Source: Chaunax sp. Z400 (lineage: Eukaryota > Chordata > Actinopteri > Lophiiformes > Chaunacidae). Taken from it: 64,000 nt of DNA. This document shows positions 1 to 13,000 of the stretch, one piece after another. The notes below the pieces were generated by a model. The model was not told the origin of the DNA. It made no database searches and was given only the letters and a program-made list of their open reading frames with translations. The DNA is taken from assembly GCA_037577475.1 (NCBI GenBank), contig CM075186.1, positions 142,501-206,500 of the forward strand, written 5' to 3'. Position 1 is the first letter of the stretch. The number at the start of each line of letters is the position of its first letter. The position numbers were made by a program, and so were the translations under genes.

Positions 1-236
1 TTTACTAGTAAGTAATTTAATGTTTTAAACATTGTTCATTCATATTTTAAAGCTCATATTAATTTATTCAGTGTGGCTGGCAAAACACATCAACACACTG
101 ATTATTCCTCTGTATGCTTTATCGATACATTCACAAAAAATACATCATAACATGGGGATTAAGGCTTTAAGCAGCAATTTACAAAACAGCAAAAAAAAAC
201 TTTTCCATAAGAAATAATGTTAAATCTACATCAACA

Positions 237-1045
237 GAGGTCAGCCCTGCCCCTCTTTGGGGCAATGTTGCTTCACACCACCTGAACATAGAAACATGAT
301 TAAAAGTTTAAACTGGTCTCCAGACTCTGGACTTTACTGGACTAAATGGACATTTTGATATGTAGACCGGTTTTCAGGAAATCCCATTTAGGTTTGGGGT
401 CATTTTGGCTGGTTTCAAATTTTATAATGTGTATTGCAGGAATGTTGACAGAATGGGTGACATCATCATTAGAGTGGAGGTCAGCTGTAAAACGGTCTAA
501 AATCTTCTCTTTAAATTCTCTTTAATCACTCCCTCAGTTTTTACTCCACATCCATAATGTTGACATGAAAACGTAGTAAAATTTGTGCTGGTTCTAGTGA
601 TGCTAATTTGGAAGCTAACAGACAAACACTTCTGGCTCAGGGAGGCCCCGAGCAACAGGAAGTCCAACCAACTGCCTCATCAGCTCCCATTTGAACTTTG
701 AGCTGAAAACAGTGGAGGAAAGCAGACAGTAGCAGTTTTCTCTCTGCTGTCATGTTGACATTTTGAACTTGATCCATACAAATGATAGATCTACATGTTC
801 AGCAGCTTCTTAGGATGCTGACGGTGTCTCATTTTAACAAGACCAGCTACAGGGTTTGGATCAGGCTTACTGGTTCCAGTGCTGCTTTACGGGCTTTCTC
901 TTTGTCTACCTTAATGAATCGGCATTTTCAGGACCAGATACAGTTACACACAGCTGAAGCTGACTGGCTGATTCAACCTCCAATCAGTTTACTCCTCTGC
1001 TCTGATTGGTCAATTTAATATTCAGGTAGTTTTGGCAGTTGAGAC
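237..1045. repeat. Dispersed repeat, copy A
   Basis: About 800 bases here recur at 59379-60130 in the same orientation with high identity, including the stretch on the gaggccccgagcaacagg motif and the segment around tgatagatctacatgttcag. It lies downstream of the last visible dus2 exon, so probably in a dus2 intron. The small open frame at 782-1018 lies wholly inside the repeat and is not a gene. The bases to its left (1-236) and right (1046-1217) show no exon I can recognise. The transposon class is not identified. Confidence 0.75.
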
Positions 1046-1217
1046 CCTCAACAGGAAACTGAATCTACTACTACTCTCCCATCCTAAGCTGTACTGGGAT
1101 CTGAGGCCAATTATTTGAACCAAGCTGTATCTGATGTCATCCTATGTATGGGTGTGAATACCTTACATCTACAGTGAAACTGTGTTCAGAGAGTCAAATA
1201 TGAAGCTGTGGACTCAC

Positions 1218-2461
1218 ACGAGCCGGGCCACGGTCAGCGCCCTGTCTGGGTCAGCGGTTCCCTAAAAAAGAAGAGAGCAGGTCAGACTGTGACTCGATAG
1301 CAGACAGAAAATCCTCTGGTCTGGTTCACTGTCTCACCATCTGGAAGACGACTCTGTCTTTCTCCCGGTCACAGGTCCTAAACATCACTCGATCATCTGG
1401 AGCCACAAAGTCCACCGTCTGAAGCACCTCTGACCCACAACAACAGCCATAATGTTAGAGTCGGTCTGGATCATCATCTTCCTGCCCTGATATAAGGAAC
1501 TCTCTTACCGTTCACCACCCGCTGACACTGTGCCATCTTGATGTCGATCAGCTCCTGAAGCAGAGACAGCACAGTTCAGCACCGATTTAAACCTGATGCA
1601 CAGTTGGAAGCTAAACTATTCTCCCCCATTGTATTCTAGGTTTATTGGTCAAATCTATTTGATCAGCTGTTAATTACCAAATCACTCAAGAACAGTTAAA
1701 ATAGATCAATACAACAGACATTTAAGCGTTTTTTTCCTCTGACTCCTCAGTGTCTAAATGATCCAACCTGAATCTCACCATCATCATCATCATCATTTAC
1801 AGATCAGATGTGTTAAAACACTGAGACCTTCATAGACTTACTTTATCAGTAGAGTCCAAAGGTTTTTCTGTTAAGGCCTAAATTTACATCAGGGCTCCAT
1901 GAACTCCAAGACCTTCACCACTGCTGACCCAGAAGCTCCAGAAAAGTGGCTGCAGTAGCTCAGAACCATCTAGATCAGACCCAGAAGTTCTGGATGCTGT
2001 TCTGTCTGGATATGCATCATGTCTGCAGCAGGTAAACCAGGAATATTCCAGAACTGGAGGCCTTTGTCCATGAGGAATGGGCTAAGATTCCTCAGGAACG
2101 CTACCAAAAGCTGGTGTCTGGATATGCATCAGGTTTGCAGCAGGTCAGAGCAGCTAAAGGGTCTACAAAGATCTAGAGACGCTGGTCATTAAGGGTTGGA
2201 TCATTTAGAGACTGAGGAGTCAGGGGAAAAAACACTTTAATATCCGTTTATTGATCTATTTAAACGGTTATCGTTTGGTTATTAACAGCTATAAATTGAT
2301 ATTCATTGGGGGCTGTACTTTGCGTTCAACTCTGTCACCTCACAGTAGACCACATCAGCTCCGTAGTCCAGAGCCAGCAGCCTCATGGGCAGAGTTCCCA
2401 CCCGGACCATCGGAGCCAGGGCGGTGATGTTCCTGAAGCTCAGCCGGCTCCCTGCCATCAT
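1218..2461 (-). CDS. dus2: tRNA-dihydrouridine(20) synthase, 5' part (DUS2)
   Basis: The product reduces a uridine in the D-loop of cytoplasmic tRNAs to dihydrouridine, using FMN and NADPH. Four exons read on the minus strand: 2339-2461, 1509-1554, 1338-1429 and 1218-1261, all with GT-AG borders and compatible phases (123, 46, 92 and 44 nt). The first gives 41 residues starting MMAGSRLSFRN and containing APMVRVGTLPMRLLALDYGA, the hallmark FMN-barrel start of DUS2. The next encode ELIDIKMAQCQRVVNE, VDFVAPDDRV and GTADPDRALTVARLV. Two ATGs in tandem (2461 and 2458) precede the family match. The reading ends at a split codon at 1218; the catalytic-cysteine region and the RNA-binding C-terminus must lie left of the window. 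The 784-base first intron includes a dispersed-repeat-like segment (about 1930-2170) with the motif gtctggatatgcatca twice. Confidence 0.93.
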
Positions 2462-2483
2462 GGCGGCTCAGTCGTCCAGCTAA
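2462..2483 (-). other. dus2: dus2 5' UTR segment of the first coding exon
   Basis: Reading leftward, ctgtcctctgtgcag at about 2484-2498 is a good splice acceptor, so the first coding exon probably begins at 2483 and 22 bases of 5' UTR precede the ATG. This implies a separate non-coding first exon further right. Confidence 0.55.
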
Positions 2484-3108
2484 CTGCACAGAGGACAGTA
2501 ATCATCCCGACACCCGACTGGAAGGACTGGTTTCACTGATTTGGGTTGATTTCGCCTCGTTTTGGTCCTCAAACATTCCAATGAAACTACTCACAACAAT
2601 CAGCTGTTTTAAATCATTTTTAAAGTTTAACACCCAACAGACGACAAACTCAACTTAAACCAGAATCTATATGATTTCTTCTTCAGTCTGGCGAATCATT
2701 AATCACTCTGACGTCAGACAACACATCATTGTAGCTTTTAGCACCGCTGCTAAGTGTAGCCGTAGTCACCGGTCGGCTCCGTTATCTGTCGGTATCCAGC
2801 TATCAGTCGAAATAAATCAACATTTGAGTAAAGTATAACCACAATTATGTGTTAAAGAGTTGAACCAAATACCTGGAGACTGAGGAGCATTGGTTAAAAC
2901 ATTCACTTAAAGGACTATCAGGTCTCTACAGTGACCGACAGGCTGGAAACTTTTCTGAATGCATTTTCAATCCATCCGGGATATGCTATGCTAACAGGCT
3001 AGCTCCTCCATCGACAGTTTGAACACACCGTTAGCTTAACTAACAGAGGATGATGAGCATGAAACAGAGGCGATAAAAGTAGGTTTCTAGACACAATGAT
3101 CACATTAA

Positions 3109-3190
3109 ACTCACTCTGACAGATAACTGTTGTTGGATTTCAGCAACTGGACGTATCGTCACGTGGGGACAGACCGCAACGTGCTGTTTA
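3109..3190 (-). promoter_or_regulatory. dus2: Probable dus2 non-coding first exon and promoter
   Basis: On the minus strand a good donor (gtgagt, 3109-3114) follows a short stretch (3115 upward) that would serve as the non-coding first exon. It contains an E-box in the context gtcacgtg at 3158-3165. The same 8-mer occurs at the starts of immp2l and znf277. The exon is inferred from splice-site logic and its start is not defined. Confidence 0.4.
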
Positions 3191-3444
3191 AACTTCCTGT
3201 TTAGGTATCTACGTCACTATGTTGCTATAGATCACCAATGACTAGATCAGTAATGTGTTTGAACCGAGCCGTGACTTGAAGAACCACCGTGAAATCCTCA
3301 GGACCGCCACAGCTGTATTTATTGATAAAGACTAAGGCCAATCAGTAAATATTGATTGATGGACATGGTCCCACGTGTCTCTGGCAGAAAGTAACTCAGC
3401 TGTTTACTAGCATTTAGCAGAACTACCCTCAGTCGAGTATTATC

Positions 3445-4060
3445 ATGACAGATAAGATAAGAAGATACTTCATTCATCCAGCAAGGGGAAATTCTCTTGT
3501 TACAGCAGCTTAGAACACAACATCAATACACAATAGTTAGAAAATAGCAGCAAAGAACAAAGTATAGGCAGATAAAGACATAACAGGTTAAAGTGACAAC
3601 ATGTTAAAGTGACAGTTGCAATAAATAGTTTACTAGGACTATGAAATTATGTGCAGAGGTAGAAATACATACAGACATTACAGTGCAGTGTATGATGGTT
3701 GGTGGGTTATGACAGTGATATGTTGAACAGTTTAATGGCAGACCTGCTCCACAGCTGGTCGTAATGAAAATTAAGAGATGAGAGGACAATGAAGGTCCTT
3801 AAAAAACAATAAACAATAAAAGGACAGAGACAATATCACCTAAAAGCAAGTCTGTAGAAGTGAGTTTTAAGAAGTGATTAAAAAGAAGTTACTGATTCTG
3901 CAAACCAGAATCCAAATCCGAGGGGTCCTAAAGGGCAAAGGCACGGTCACCCTTAGATCGAACAACCAGAAGGGCCCCAACCGAGGATCTAAGGCTGCGG
4001 GCTGGCATGTATGGGGTCAGCATTTCTGACCAATGTTGGAGCTCCCCAGCGCTGTGTGAC
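3445..4060 (-). mobile_element. LINE 3' end (L2/Rex1-like), antisense, plus adjoining repeat
   Basis: The start at 3450-3500 is the reverse complement of the LINE tail seen at 39180-39240: a ttatc simple repeat preceded by a segment like gaatttcccc. The part from about 3780 to 4060 resembles a widespread fish repeat (wording such as caaaggcacggtcaccc). It has no usable reading frame. It lies between dus2 and slc7a10. Confidence 0.55.
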
Positions 4061-4079
4061 TTCTGCCATGCTATTTACC

Positions 4080-4700
4080 TTTTATACAGATGATTGTTGT
4101 ACAGACATCAATACATTTTAAATAATCTGACGATATCCCTGTTAAGTAACTCGGGCAGCCCTGGCATTCACCAGCATGGCATAAACAAAGTTGTGAATGG
4201 AGTGATAAGAATGCTCTTAAGATTAATACAAAGAAAACAGAGGAAATTGTATTTAGTTCACCATCTGACTCTCAAAAAGTTCCTGCTGTTATCCATAATG
4301 AAAAAATTGAACAGACACTCTCATAAAAATACCTGGGAGTAATGATTGATTATCAGTTATCCTGGAAAGATCACATTGAAACAGTCTGCAAAAAGACAAA
4401 ACAAAGAATCTATTTTCTTCGCCGTCTTAGGTCATTTGGGGCGAGTAGACAGATTCTTCTTCTGTTTTTCACTTCTGTGATTATGAGTGTCCTACAGTAC
4501 TTCAATACTATATGGTATAAGAGTTTGTCCACTCTGAAGTCAAAATTGTTCCACCAAATTAAAATCTGCTCAAAGATTGTAGGCCAACCTTTGGAGAAAG
4601 TTTTTGAATCAACTTATCCTAATGTTGATTTTAAAAACCGTACATATCAATATATCTCACTAATATGGATGAGAATCATGTCAGACACATAAAAGTAGGA
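4080..4700 (+). mobile_element. LINE reverse-transcriptase fragment
   Basis: A degraded palm motif YTDD (for the usual YADD) is readable at about 4085-4098. It is followed by KINTKKTEEIVFSSPSDSQK in a second frame, then KYLGVMIDYQLSWKDHIETV and FLRRLRSFGASRQILLLFFT (4342-4692). This is the C-terminal half of a non-LTR reverse transcriptase of the CR1/L2/Rex group. Stops and frame changes at about 4128 and 4327 show it is dead. The same family may have left the fragment at 20480-20765, which carries the N-terminal half. Confidence 0.8.
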
Positions 4701-4739
4701 GAATATCTTAATGGTCAGGCGCAAACATACCTACAAGAG

Positions 4740-5447
4740 CTCATAGTACCGTACTGTAGTACCTTACTGTAGTACCCTACCATAGTACCCTATTGTAGTA
4801 CCTTACTGTAGTACCCTACTGTAGTACCCTACTGTAGTACCTTACTGTAGTACCCTACTGTATTACCTTACTGTAGTACCCTACTGTAGTACCCTACTGT
4901 AGTACCCTCCTGTAGTACCTTACTGTAGTACCCTACTGTAGTACCCTACTGTAGTACCTTACTGTAGTACCCTACTGTAGTACCCTCCTGTAGTACCTTA
5001 CTGTAGTACCCTACTGCAGTACCTTACTGTAGTACCTTACTGTAGTACCCTACTGTAGTACCTTACTATAGTACCGTACTGTAGTACCTTACTGTAGTAC
5101 CCTACTGTAGTACCTTACTATAGTACCGTACTGTAGTACCTTACTGTAGTACCCTACTGTAGTACCCTACTGTAGTACCCTACTGTAGTACCTTACTGTA
5201 GTACCCTACTGTAGTACCCTCCTGTAGTACCTTACTGTAGTACCCTACTGCAGTACCTTACTGTAGTACCCTACTGTAGTACCCTACTGTATTACCTTAC
5301 TATAGTACCGTACTGTAGTACCTTACTGTAGTACCCTACTGTAGTACCTTACTATAGTACCCTACTGTAGTACCTTACTGTAGTACCCTACTGTAGTACC
5401 TTACTGTAGTACCCTACTGTAGTACCTTACTGTAGTACCCTACTGTG
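4740..5447. repeat. 13-bp minisatellite (tactgtagtaccc)
   Basis: About 54 tandem copies of a 13-base unit tactgtagtacc(c/t), with scattered variants such as tatagtaccg and tattacc. The unit contains the near-palindrome ctactgtag. It abuts the LINE fragment on its left. No coding potential. Confidence 0.95.
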
Positions 5448-5529
5448 CTTACTTGTGATCTTTAGAGTCTCCAAAAGTAGGACAGGAGCCAGAGCCTTCA
5501 GTTACCAGGCTCCTCTCCTGTAGGCCTAC

Positions 5530-5706
5530 ACTCACACACACACACACTCACACACACTCACACGCACGCACGCACACACGCACTCGCACACACGCACTCG
5601 CACGCACACACACACACTCGCTCGCACGCACACACTCGCACGCACGCACGCACGCACACACTCGCACGCACGCACGCACGCACACACACTCACACACTCA
5701 CTCGCT

Positions 5707-5738
<32 letters not shown>

Positions 5739-5757
5739 CACGTACATACATACATAA
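5530..5757. repeat. CA / CGCA / CTCG microsatellite cluster
   Basis: An alternating purine-pyrimidine tract of cacaca, cgcacgca and actcgcacgc units about 225 bases long, ending in tacatacatacat. Such tracts can adopt Z-DNA. The open frame on its minus strand is repeat-encoded Cys/Val/Arg and is not a gene. Confidence 0.95.
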
Positions 5758-6059
5758 ACACAGTCCTTTATCCCCTCCTGACATCATTCATGGTGGGGAT
5801 GATAACATAAACATCATAAAGATGATATCAGACTTGATCTGGTTCATTCTAGTTTATTGAGCTGCTACAGTTATTTACAAGAAGTTAACACTCCGTTAAA
5901 TGATCCCAGTATAACTAGTATAACCAGTGTAACCAGTGGATGCTTTACAAATAATTTACAGTGTCAATGTGTCTGTATGTCAGGAGAGGGAGAAATTCTC
6001 AAGGCAAGCCTATCTCTTCTGCCCCACATGAAGCATCTCACACTATTGTATGTCTTTCT

Positions 6060-6183
6060 ATGTGATGAACTGGTGACTTATCCAGGTTAACCCCGCCTCC
6101 CACCCAAAGTCAGCTGGGATAGGCTCCACCCCCCACGACCCTACAGGATAAGAGGTTACAAAAAATGAATGAATGAATGATAC
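6060..6183 (+). repeat. SINE-like element tail
   Basis: The wording gtgatgaactggtgacttatccagg, then ccgcctcccacccaaagtcagctgggataggctcc, ending in (gaat)n, matches a common teleost short interspersed element tail. The 5' part is not clearly bounded. It lies 3' of slc7a10. Confidence 0.55.
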
Positions 6184-7095
6184 AGATGCCTAAAAGCTGC
6201 TTTAACCTCTTGGTCATAAGACAAATGGAGATGGTGAAAATCTCAGAAGTAAATACACTCACAGGATGTTTAACTGATTTTTGTCTGAGAAAACATTTCC
6301 TCTATTTTAAACTGGTTGTTATACCAGGTTTGGTCACACTGGCTCATTTTTGTGAGTCTGAAAACAGAAATAGCCATGATCCACCATCCCAATGGATGAC
6401 ATCATCCAGAGGTTGTACCAGTCCATGAGGAGGATTACTGCTGATGGAGGACACAGTGAGCACTGATGGTGGAAAATGTTGCATCACCTGAGAATTTTAT
6501 GGTGCTGACATTTTTGGTATTTTTGTTCCTGATTAAATGAAGATAATTAAAAGTTAATACTGGAGAAAATGCAGGTTTGTTATTTTTGTACAACACAAAC
6601 TCTTCAAGAGAATAAAACAGTGGAGTGTTTTCAAATCCCTTCAGAGTAAACAGGAAACATGAGACAAAAAGCAGTCAGGCATCAGGAAAGAAGAATAAAA
6701 TCCATGAGATCTGTTGATTTGACTGCTCCAGGTGTTTTTCTTCATACTATTTTCACAGTGCTGACCATAGATATGTTTGAGACTTGGTGTGAAAAGACCT
6801 TAAAGCACAAAACAGCAACAACATTCAGACAAAATAAGCATCAGTCTCTCAGAATTCGTTAGAAAAAAGAACCAATGGGTCTAAACTGGGAATAAATGTC
6901 TTTTTCAGGCTGTTGTCATTAGGTTGTTGTGCCACAGAGGAATTAATAGAACAGAAGAGAATAAAGTGCAATCGCACAGAAGAACTGACATTTCCCCTGG
7001 ACTGTCAGAGAACCAGAGTCAGACTGGGGGCTCCAGCAGTGGGACAGAGAGTCTGGATTTATGAAAACAAAGTGAATGTGTTCAGGACAAAGTTT

Positions 7096-10000
7096 TTAAA
7101 AAGCGGGAGACAAATGGCCTGAAGGTCGCTCAGTCCTCTCTGATAGGTTTGTGATGTCAATGGGGCCATGTTGAGGAAAGACCACGTAACACAACCTCTG
7201 GCCCACCGACGTTGCCCTCTCTGCAGGAGACACAAGATTTAAAGGTCAGCAGAGTCCTCACCTGTAGTCACACCTGGTGTCAGACACTCACCTGTAGTCA
7301 CACCTGGTGTCAGACACTCACCTGTGAAGTTGTAGATACACTTTGGCTTTTCTTTCCAGTGGACGCCCAGGAAATAGACAGGTACCCCAGTCAGCATGAT
7401 GACTAAACCAACTCCACAAACCACTGGCTCAGAGTACAGACTGAAACCCAGGAGCAGCACCCAGAACAGCAGATAGGACACAGGAATCAACATGCTCACC
7501 TGGGCAGAAAAAAGATCTGTGAAACAACTAAAGCTGTAAGATAATGTGAAGTACAATATTTCCATGAACTGGAGTGGAGTAGTTGAGTAAAACTACTCTG
7601 TTACATTCATGCCCTGGTGTCATACCTTGATGGGTCGGTACAGGTTGGGTTTCTTCCAGCGGTAGTACAGCAGGCCAGCGATGGTGACGCCGTATGACAG
7701 GTAGTTTATGAAGGACACGTAGTTGATCAGGTTGTGTGTTTCTCCGATGCAGAGTATGATGATGGTGGCAGCACACTGAAAAACACAGGGATCAATATTT
7801 GATCAATATTAAAAGAGCAGTCCATTAATTTGTGTTGTTAGTGATGGCAGCTGGACTCATCAAGGTTGTCTTGCTCCAACAAAGTTCTCCAGCTCCTCTT
7901 GGAGATCCCTGGATGTTTCCAAGACAGGTGTCCAAAAAAATACCTCCAGCATGTTCTGGGTTTAAACCAGGTCTCTAAAAATTGGATGTGCCCAAAGACC
8001 CTCAAATTAATCCTTAGAGCGATTTAAAATTAAAAATAACTTTTTAATTCCAAACATTAATATCAATCTGAGTCCTGTACTGTGATTCAGGTTCAACATA
8101 TCCAGGATCTCTTCACTTATCTGGCTTTAGTGAACGTCACTGTCATACACGCTCATATGAAACTGGTACTCAACTCCATGAGTCAAATGTTTACATCACA
8201 GAGGTGCTGTTTGCAGGGTTGGAGGGTATAAATTTAATTGGATGGATGGGTGGATGGATGGATGGACAGATAGATAGATAGATTTAAATTGTGTTTAATG
8301 GCTCATTTCCTGATGAATAGAGTTCCATAAAATTCTCAAGAATACAGAATAAAGGTCTCTCAGACTCAGACCCTCATGATTTATTCATGATTCTCAGGTA
8401 ATTTTTTGCCCAGTCCACTCCTAGGTGGCGCCATGTTAGCTTCTTGCCTCCGTGTGGTTGGTCAGATTAGAAAAAAGCAATACAGTCCATTTACAATCTA
8501 ACATCGTTTGGTTCAGCAGAAATGTACAACCACATGTCGTCAGCATAGAAACAAGCATTGTGCTTTCTAATGATGTCATCAAACGGCAGCATGTATTGTG
8601 AGAACCTAACTAACGTAGTATTAGCATTATAGAATAGCATACTCAGTCATAATAGCATAGTAAGTCTACTCAGTATGGTGTCTGCAATAGGTCAAAATAG
8701 CCAAATGACAACACACACAGTGACTACACTGATGAGATTTTGGGCTAACTCTGTTAATCCAAATATCAGTGGTGAAGCTGAAGTCTGAAATGCATGGCAC
8801 ACTGATATAGTTTATTACTGCCATATAAAGAAGAAGAAGAAGAAGTCTGTTTGGGCTCTGTGGAAGAAATCTGTGTATGGATTAGGACATTTCTGCATGT
8901 CTGCACAGGTCAGAAGAGGGTCGATTCTCTTTGCCTGGCAGGTGGGGTGATCAGGAGATGAGGGCAATTGTCTATTGTTTCAGGAGATGAGGGCAATTCT
9001 CTTATCAGGAGTTTCACATAAGGGCAATTCTCTGTGCCTAAGGTGGTCAGGTGTTCAGATCAAAGGACAGGTGGTGGCTCTATTGTTCTGTGGAAGGCAT
9101 GATTTACAGTTGTAATGAAGTATGCATCTGTTGTCTTGTGGGTTCATGAGTGTATATAAGCTGAGAGAATCTGACAGTTGGGAGGGAACACTCTCTTAAG
9201 GTCTTCCCTCCATGCTGCATGTATTAAAGAGATCTGTTTTATCCACTGCTGATAACAGCTGATCCTCAAGACCAACATACTGGGTAATCACCTCCGTTAA
9301 CCTTACGGACCGCAGGACGTCTCTGGACATTTTCTCCCAATTCACCAGTGTTTGTTGATTGTGTCCTCAGTCCAATCCTCTACTCCCTGTTCACCAGGGA
9401 CTGCACCTCCACCCACAGCTCCAACACCGTGGTTAAGTTTGCGGACGATACAACCATAGTGGGTTTGATAAGTGACAAGGTGGCCTACAGGGAGTAGGTC
9501 CAGACACTGAACTCATCTGTCCTCCATTGATAAGTTGTTAAATATTCTAGTGAAAGTCACACTAAAGCCACGTTTCCACTGCACAGTACCGGCTCTACTC
9601 CACTCGGTTTGGTTTCGGGTACTTTTCTGTAGGTCATTTTCCATTACGGGGTAGTACCTCCTCAGGGTTGATGGATGCCGTCGTCAAAAACCATGTTACA
9701 TTTAGGGGAAACCTGAACGTAACAGGCTTTTTTGTGTTCTGCTCTTCCCACTCCCAATAAGGGCTAGCTGACAACATAGTCATGTAGCAGAGTTCATTTT
9801 TTTGGGGGGTTTTGTTTTTTTTAGAAAAGGATCAGAGCCCAAAACAACAAAGAAAAGATCCTAAACTTACCTAACCAAAAATAAAGCCAAGCAATCCAAC
9901 AAAAGACAGCCAGCTATCCTAACTCTGAACTCAGAAACCAGAGAAAACGTATCAAAACAAAAGGGGCTTCTGGGAATGAGTCTGCTACATCTGTTAAGTC

Positions 10001-13000
10001 TATTTACAACTATTTACAAAGGTAAGAGTTACCAAAAGCAAACAGGGTTACTTAAATCATAATTACCAACAAGCTATAGCGTTCACACTTAATGGACCAT
10101 CACTCAAAAACACATCTCTAATAACAAAGTCAGTCATTCTAACACAAAACCATAATTGGGAGTGGGTGAGAGCAGAGAGCGGTCAGCATCAGCTGGAGTT
10201 TAAATCCTCTCTCCTCCAATCAGCTGCTAGGATAGGTGTCACCTGCCCACTCAGGAAGACCCCCACCTGGAACTAATATCCTAAGACTCATCTGCTGCAG
10301 TGAGGGAGGAAGGAGAGAGAGCTGTCATACCTGACAAAGATCAACGATGAAAATTAACACTACTATGACTACTAAGTCATGACAAACGCAACACACCTCT
10401 GGTCCACCATGTGATCCTCTCATCAGCTGTTTAAGACAGGAACGTCTGCACCTCCTCAATATAGCAGCTGCAATAAAAAAATAAGTTACGGTCACTAAAG
10501 TAGCTTCGCTGTTTGAGTGTGGTGGCCATTGATTTGTGCTGTGCAGGATACTCCTTGTATGCCGGAAATTGACCAATAACTGGTCTGTAACATTTCACGA
10601 GACCTTTTAGTGCCTGCTTGGCTCACTTGGAACTGCAATGGAGGTGGTACTAAAAAAGTAGTACCAGGTACTTTTTACCTAATGGAAAAGCAAGAAAGGT
10701 GAGTAGAGTTGAGTTGAGTAGAGCTGGTACTACGCAGTGGAAAAGGGGCTTAAGAAAACATCTCCAACCTGAAGAGAGGAGAGGACGTGAAGGTGAGGCC
10801 ATACATACGCAGACCAGCAGGGCAGGGATGGGAGTGCAGTTCTTGTAATGGATCATGGCCAGTAGGCTGGGCAGGTGACCCTCTCTGGCTCCTGAGAAAC
10901 ACAACCTGCATCCAGAAATAAGAACCAACCTGTCAGCAGATTAATGATGCAGTGGTGGAGTGAAGGAGCACTGGACCTCACCTGGAGGAGGTGAACAGGT
11001 ACCCGTTGATTCCTCCGAAGGTGGACAGAGCCACGGAGATTGGCATGAGGACAGAGAACATTCCCAGCAACTTCTCCCCGAACGTCTGCAGAGCAGAACA
11101 ATGGACAGAGGCAGTGATAATCAACACTCTAATGTGAAGACCAGGTGAACAGGTGTGCTTTAATGGCAGGTACATGTCACTTCACTGCCTGATGAATCAT
11201 TCACACACATCTTTTGTCTGAAACTTTTTTATGAGGAAAAAGAAGTAGTTGTTTCCGTGGCTGATGTTTAACACAGGCTTTTAAAAATGGAGGTTGACAG
11301 TGCTGCATTTAATCATGTTTTCAAACAATCACAGAACACATGTCATTTGACTCAGTGACTGATTGATAATCCATCAGGGTATTTATTGGAGCCAGAGAGC
11401 CTCTGATGTCAGCAGAAATGGAATTTTAGTTAGTACAGATTCTGTTGGACGCTGTTGCTGATGTTTTGACCCTGAGTCCTGTGATTTTTGGGTGCTGTTT
11501 CCCTCCCTGTCTGGGGGAGGTGCTGTCATTTTGTTCTGTGTTATTTCCTGTACTGGGTTGCAGGTGGAGGCTGTTGATTGGATGGGAGACCGATGGTGCC
11601 TCCCTTTAACACCCCTCTTCTCCCTGATTCCCAACCTGATCCTGTCTTTATGCGCTTTACCTAATTCGTCTTTGCTGATGAGTGATGTCATCGTAGTAAC
11701 TTTTGACTTCTACTGTATCTATTGTTATTATCTTGTAAAGACAATCCAGCTACTTGTAGGGGTGGTTGTAGTTAGGTGAGTTAGTTTTGGGCTCTTAAAG
11801 CTGGTTTTCTTTGTTATGTCGGGCCCTGACATCTTTTATGTACAATTGATATGTGAATACATCGGCTCTGTTTAGACTGCGCTCACTGTGGCACTGTTGT
11901 GTGAGTAAAAGTATCCACAGAGGGTCAAGCAGGACACTAGACGGATGTAGAAGAACAATCCTGGACAGACGCCAGATCCACACTGCCACAACAAACATAA
12001 ACACATAAAGACTCATTTTTACATATCCATTTTACAGGCTTATTAAAGGACATTTCTTACTCATCAGGAATATTCACTGATAGCCGATGTATTCACATAT
12101 CAATTGTATATGTAACCTGATAGAGTTGAGCAATGGTCAGCACACACTGACGGGAGGTGAGGTGCGTGCATCCTGCTGGAGTTGATAAACATGAACAAGT
12201 ACACGGATATGGAGGATGTGCACACACACTTCCATTTGGAAGGTTAACTTGACCTAAGTATGGGGCACGTACGCAGATGAGAATAACATACGCACACACG
12301 AACATTGGAAGGGTATATAAACTGTCGGGACCGGGGATCGGGGTTCCAGTTTATTGCTGTGTATCTTGCATGGTCTGTGAATAAATTGGGAACCCACATG
12401 ACTTTGAAGTTCCAGAGACTCCTGTGTGTTTTTCACGCCACAACACAACTCAGAAACGCTTTCTCTGTCACTACAGCACAAATTGTAGGGATTTACTGTT
12501 TCAACACTCATTGGATTTCCATATAAAACATGGTCATTTTCTCCTTTTACAGCAGTTTATTGTTGTTGCTGTGACACGTTTCGTCAGTCGGAGTCTCACT
12601 ATTACATCTGACCTCTGACCTCCTATCAGATACATGTAATATTTCTGATCTAGAAACTAATCCACCACTACTTAAAGTACATATGTGGTATAACTGTGAT
12701 GGGCCAGCATGGAGGCACATTACTCACTACAGCCACGGCATTTGATGAGAGCAGCTCCTCAGGCGACATGGAGGAGAAGTAGGCAATGTTGGTGAGCGTG
12801 TACACAAAGGTCACCAATGGGATGGAGATGTAGATGGCACGAGGTAGGTTCCTGACCACACAACATGCACAGGTGAAACAGTCAGAACCAAAATCATTTT
12901 AAACATGCATGAAATTGCAATGAGAAATTAAAAAAGCTGAGGATGATTTTCCATTTAAGGTCAAACTTCAATTACCAGGTTTACCCCTCCATGACTTTTT

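Noticed and set aside
6000..6035. A minus-strand frame containing MLHVGQKR as the last slc7a10 exon
   Set aside because: It has no proper acceptor in the right phase, and the exon at 7096-7220 (GQRLCYVVFPQ, phase-compatible, good acceptor) fits the family far better.
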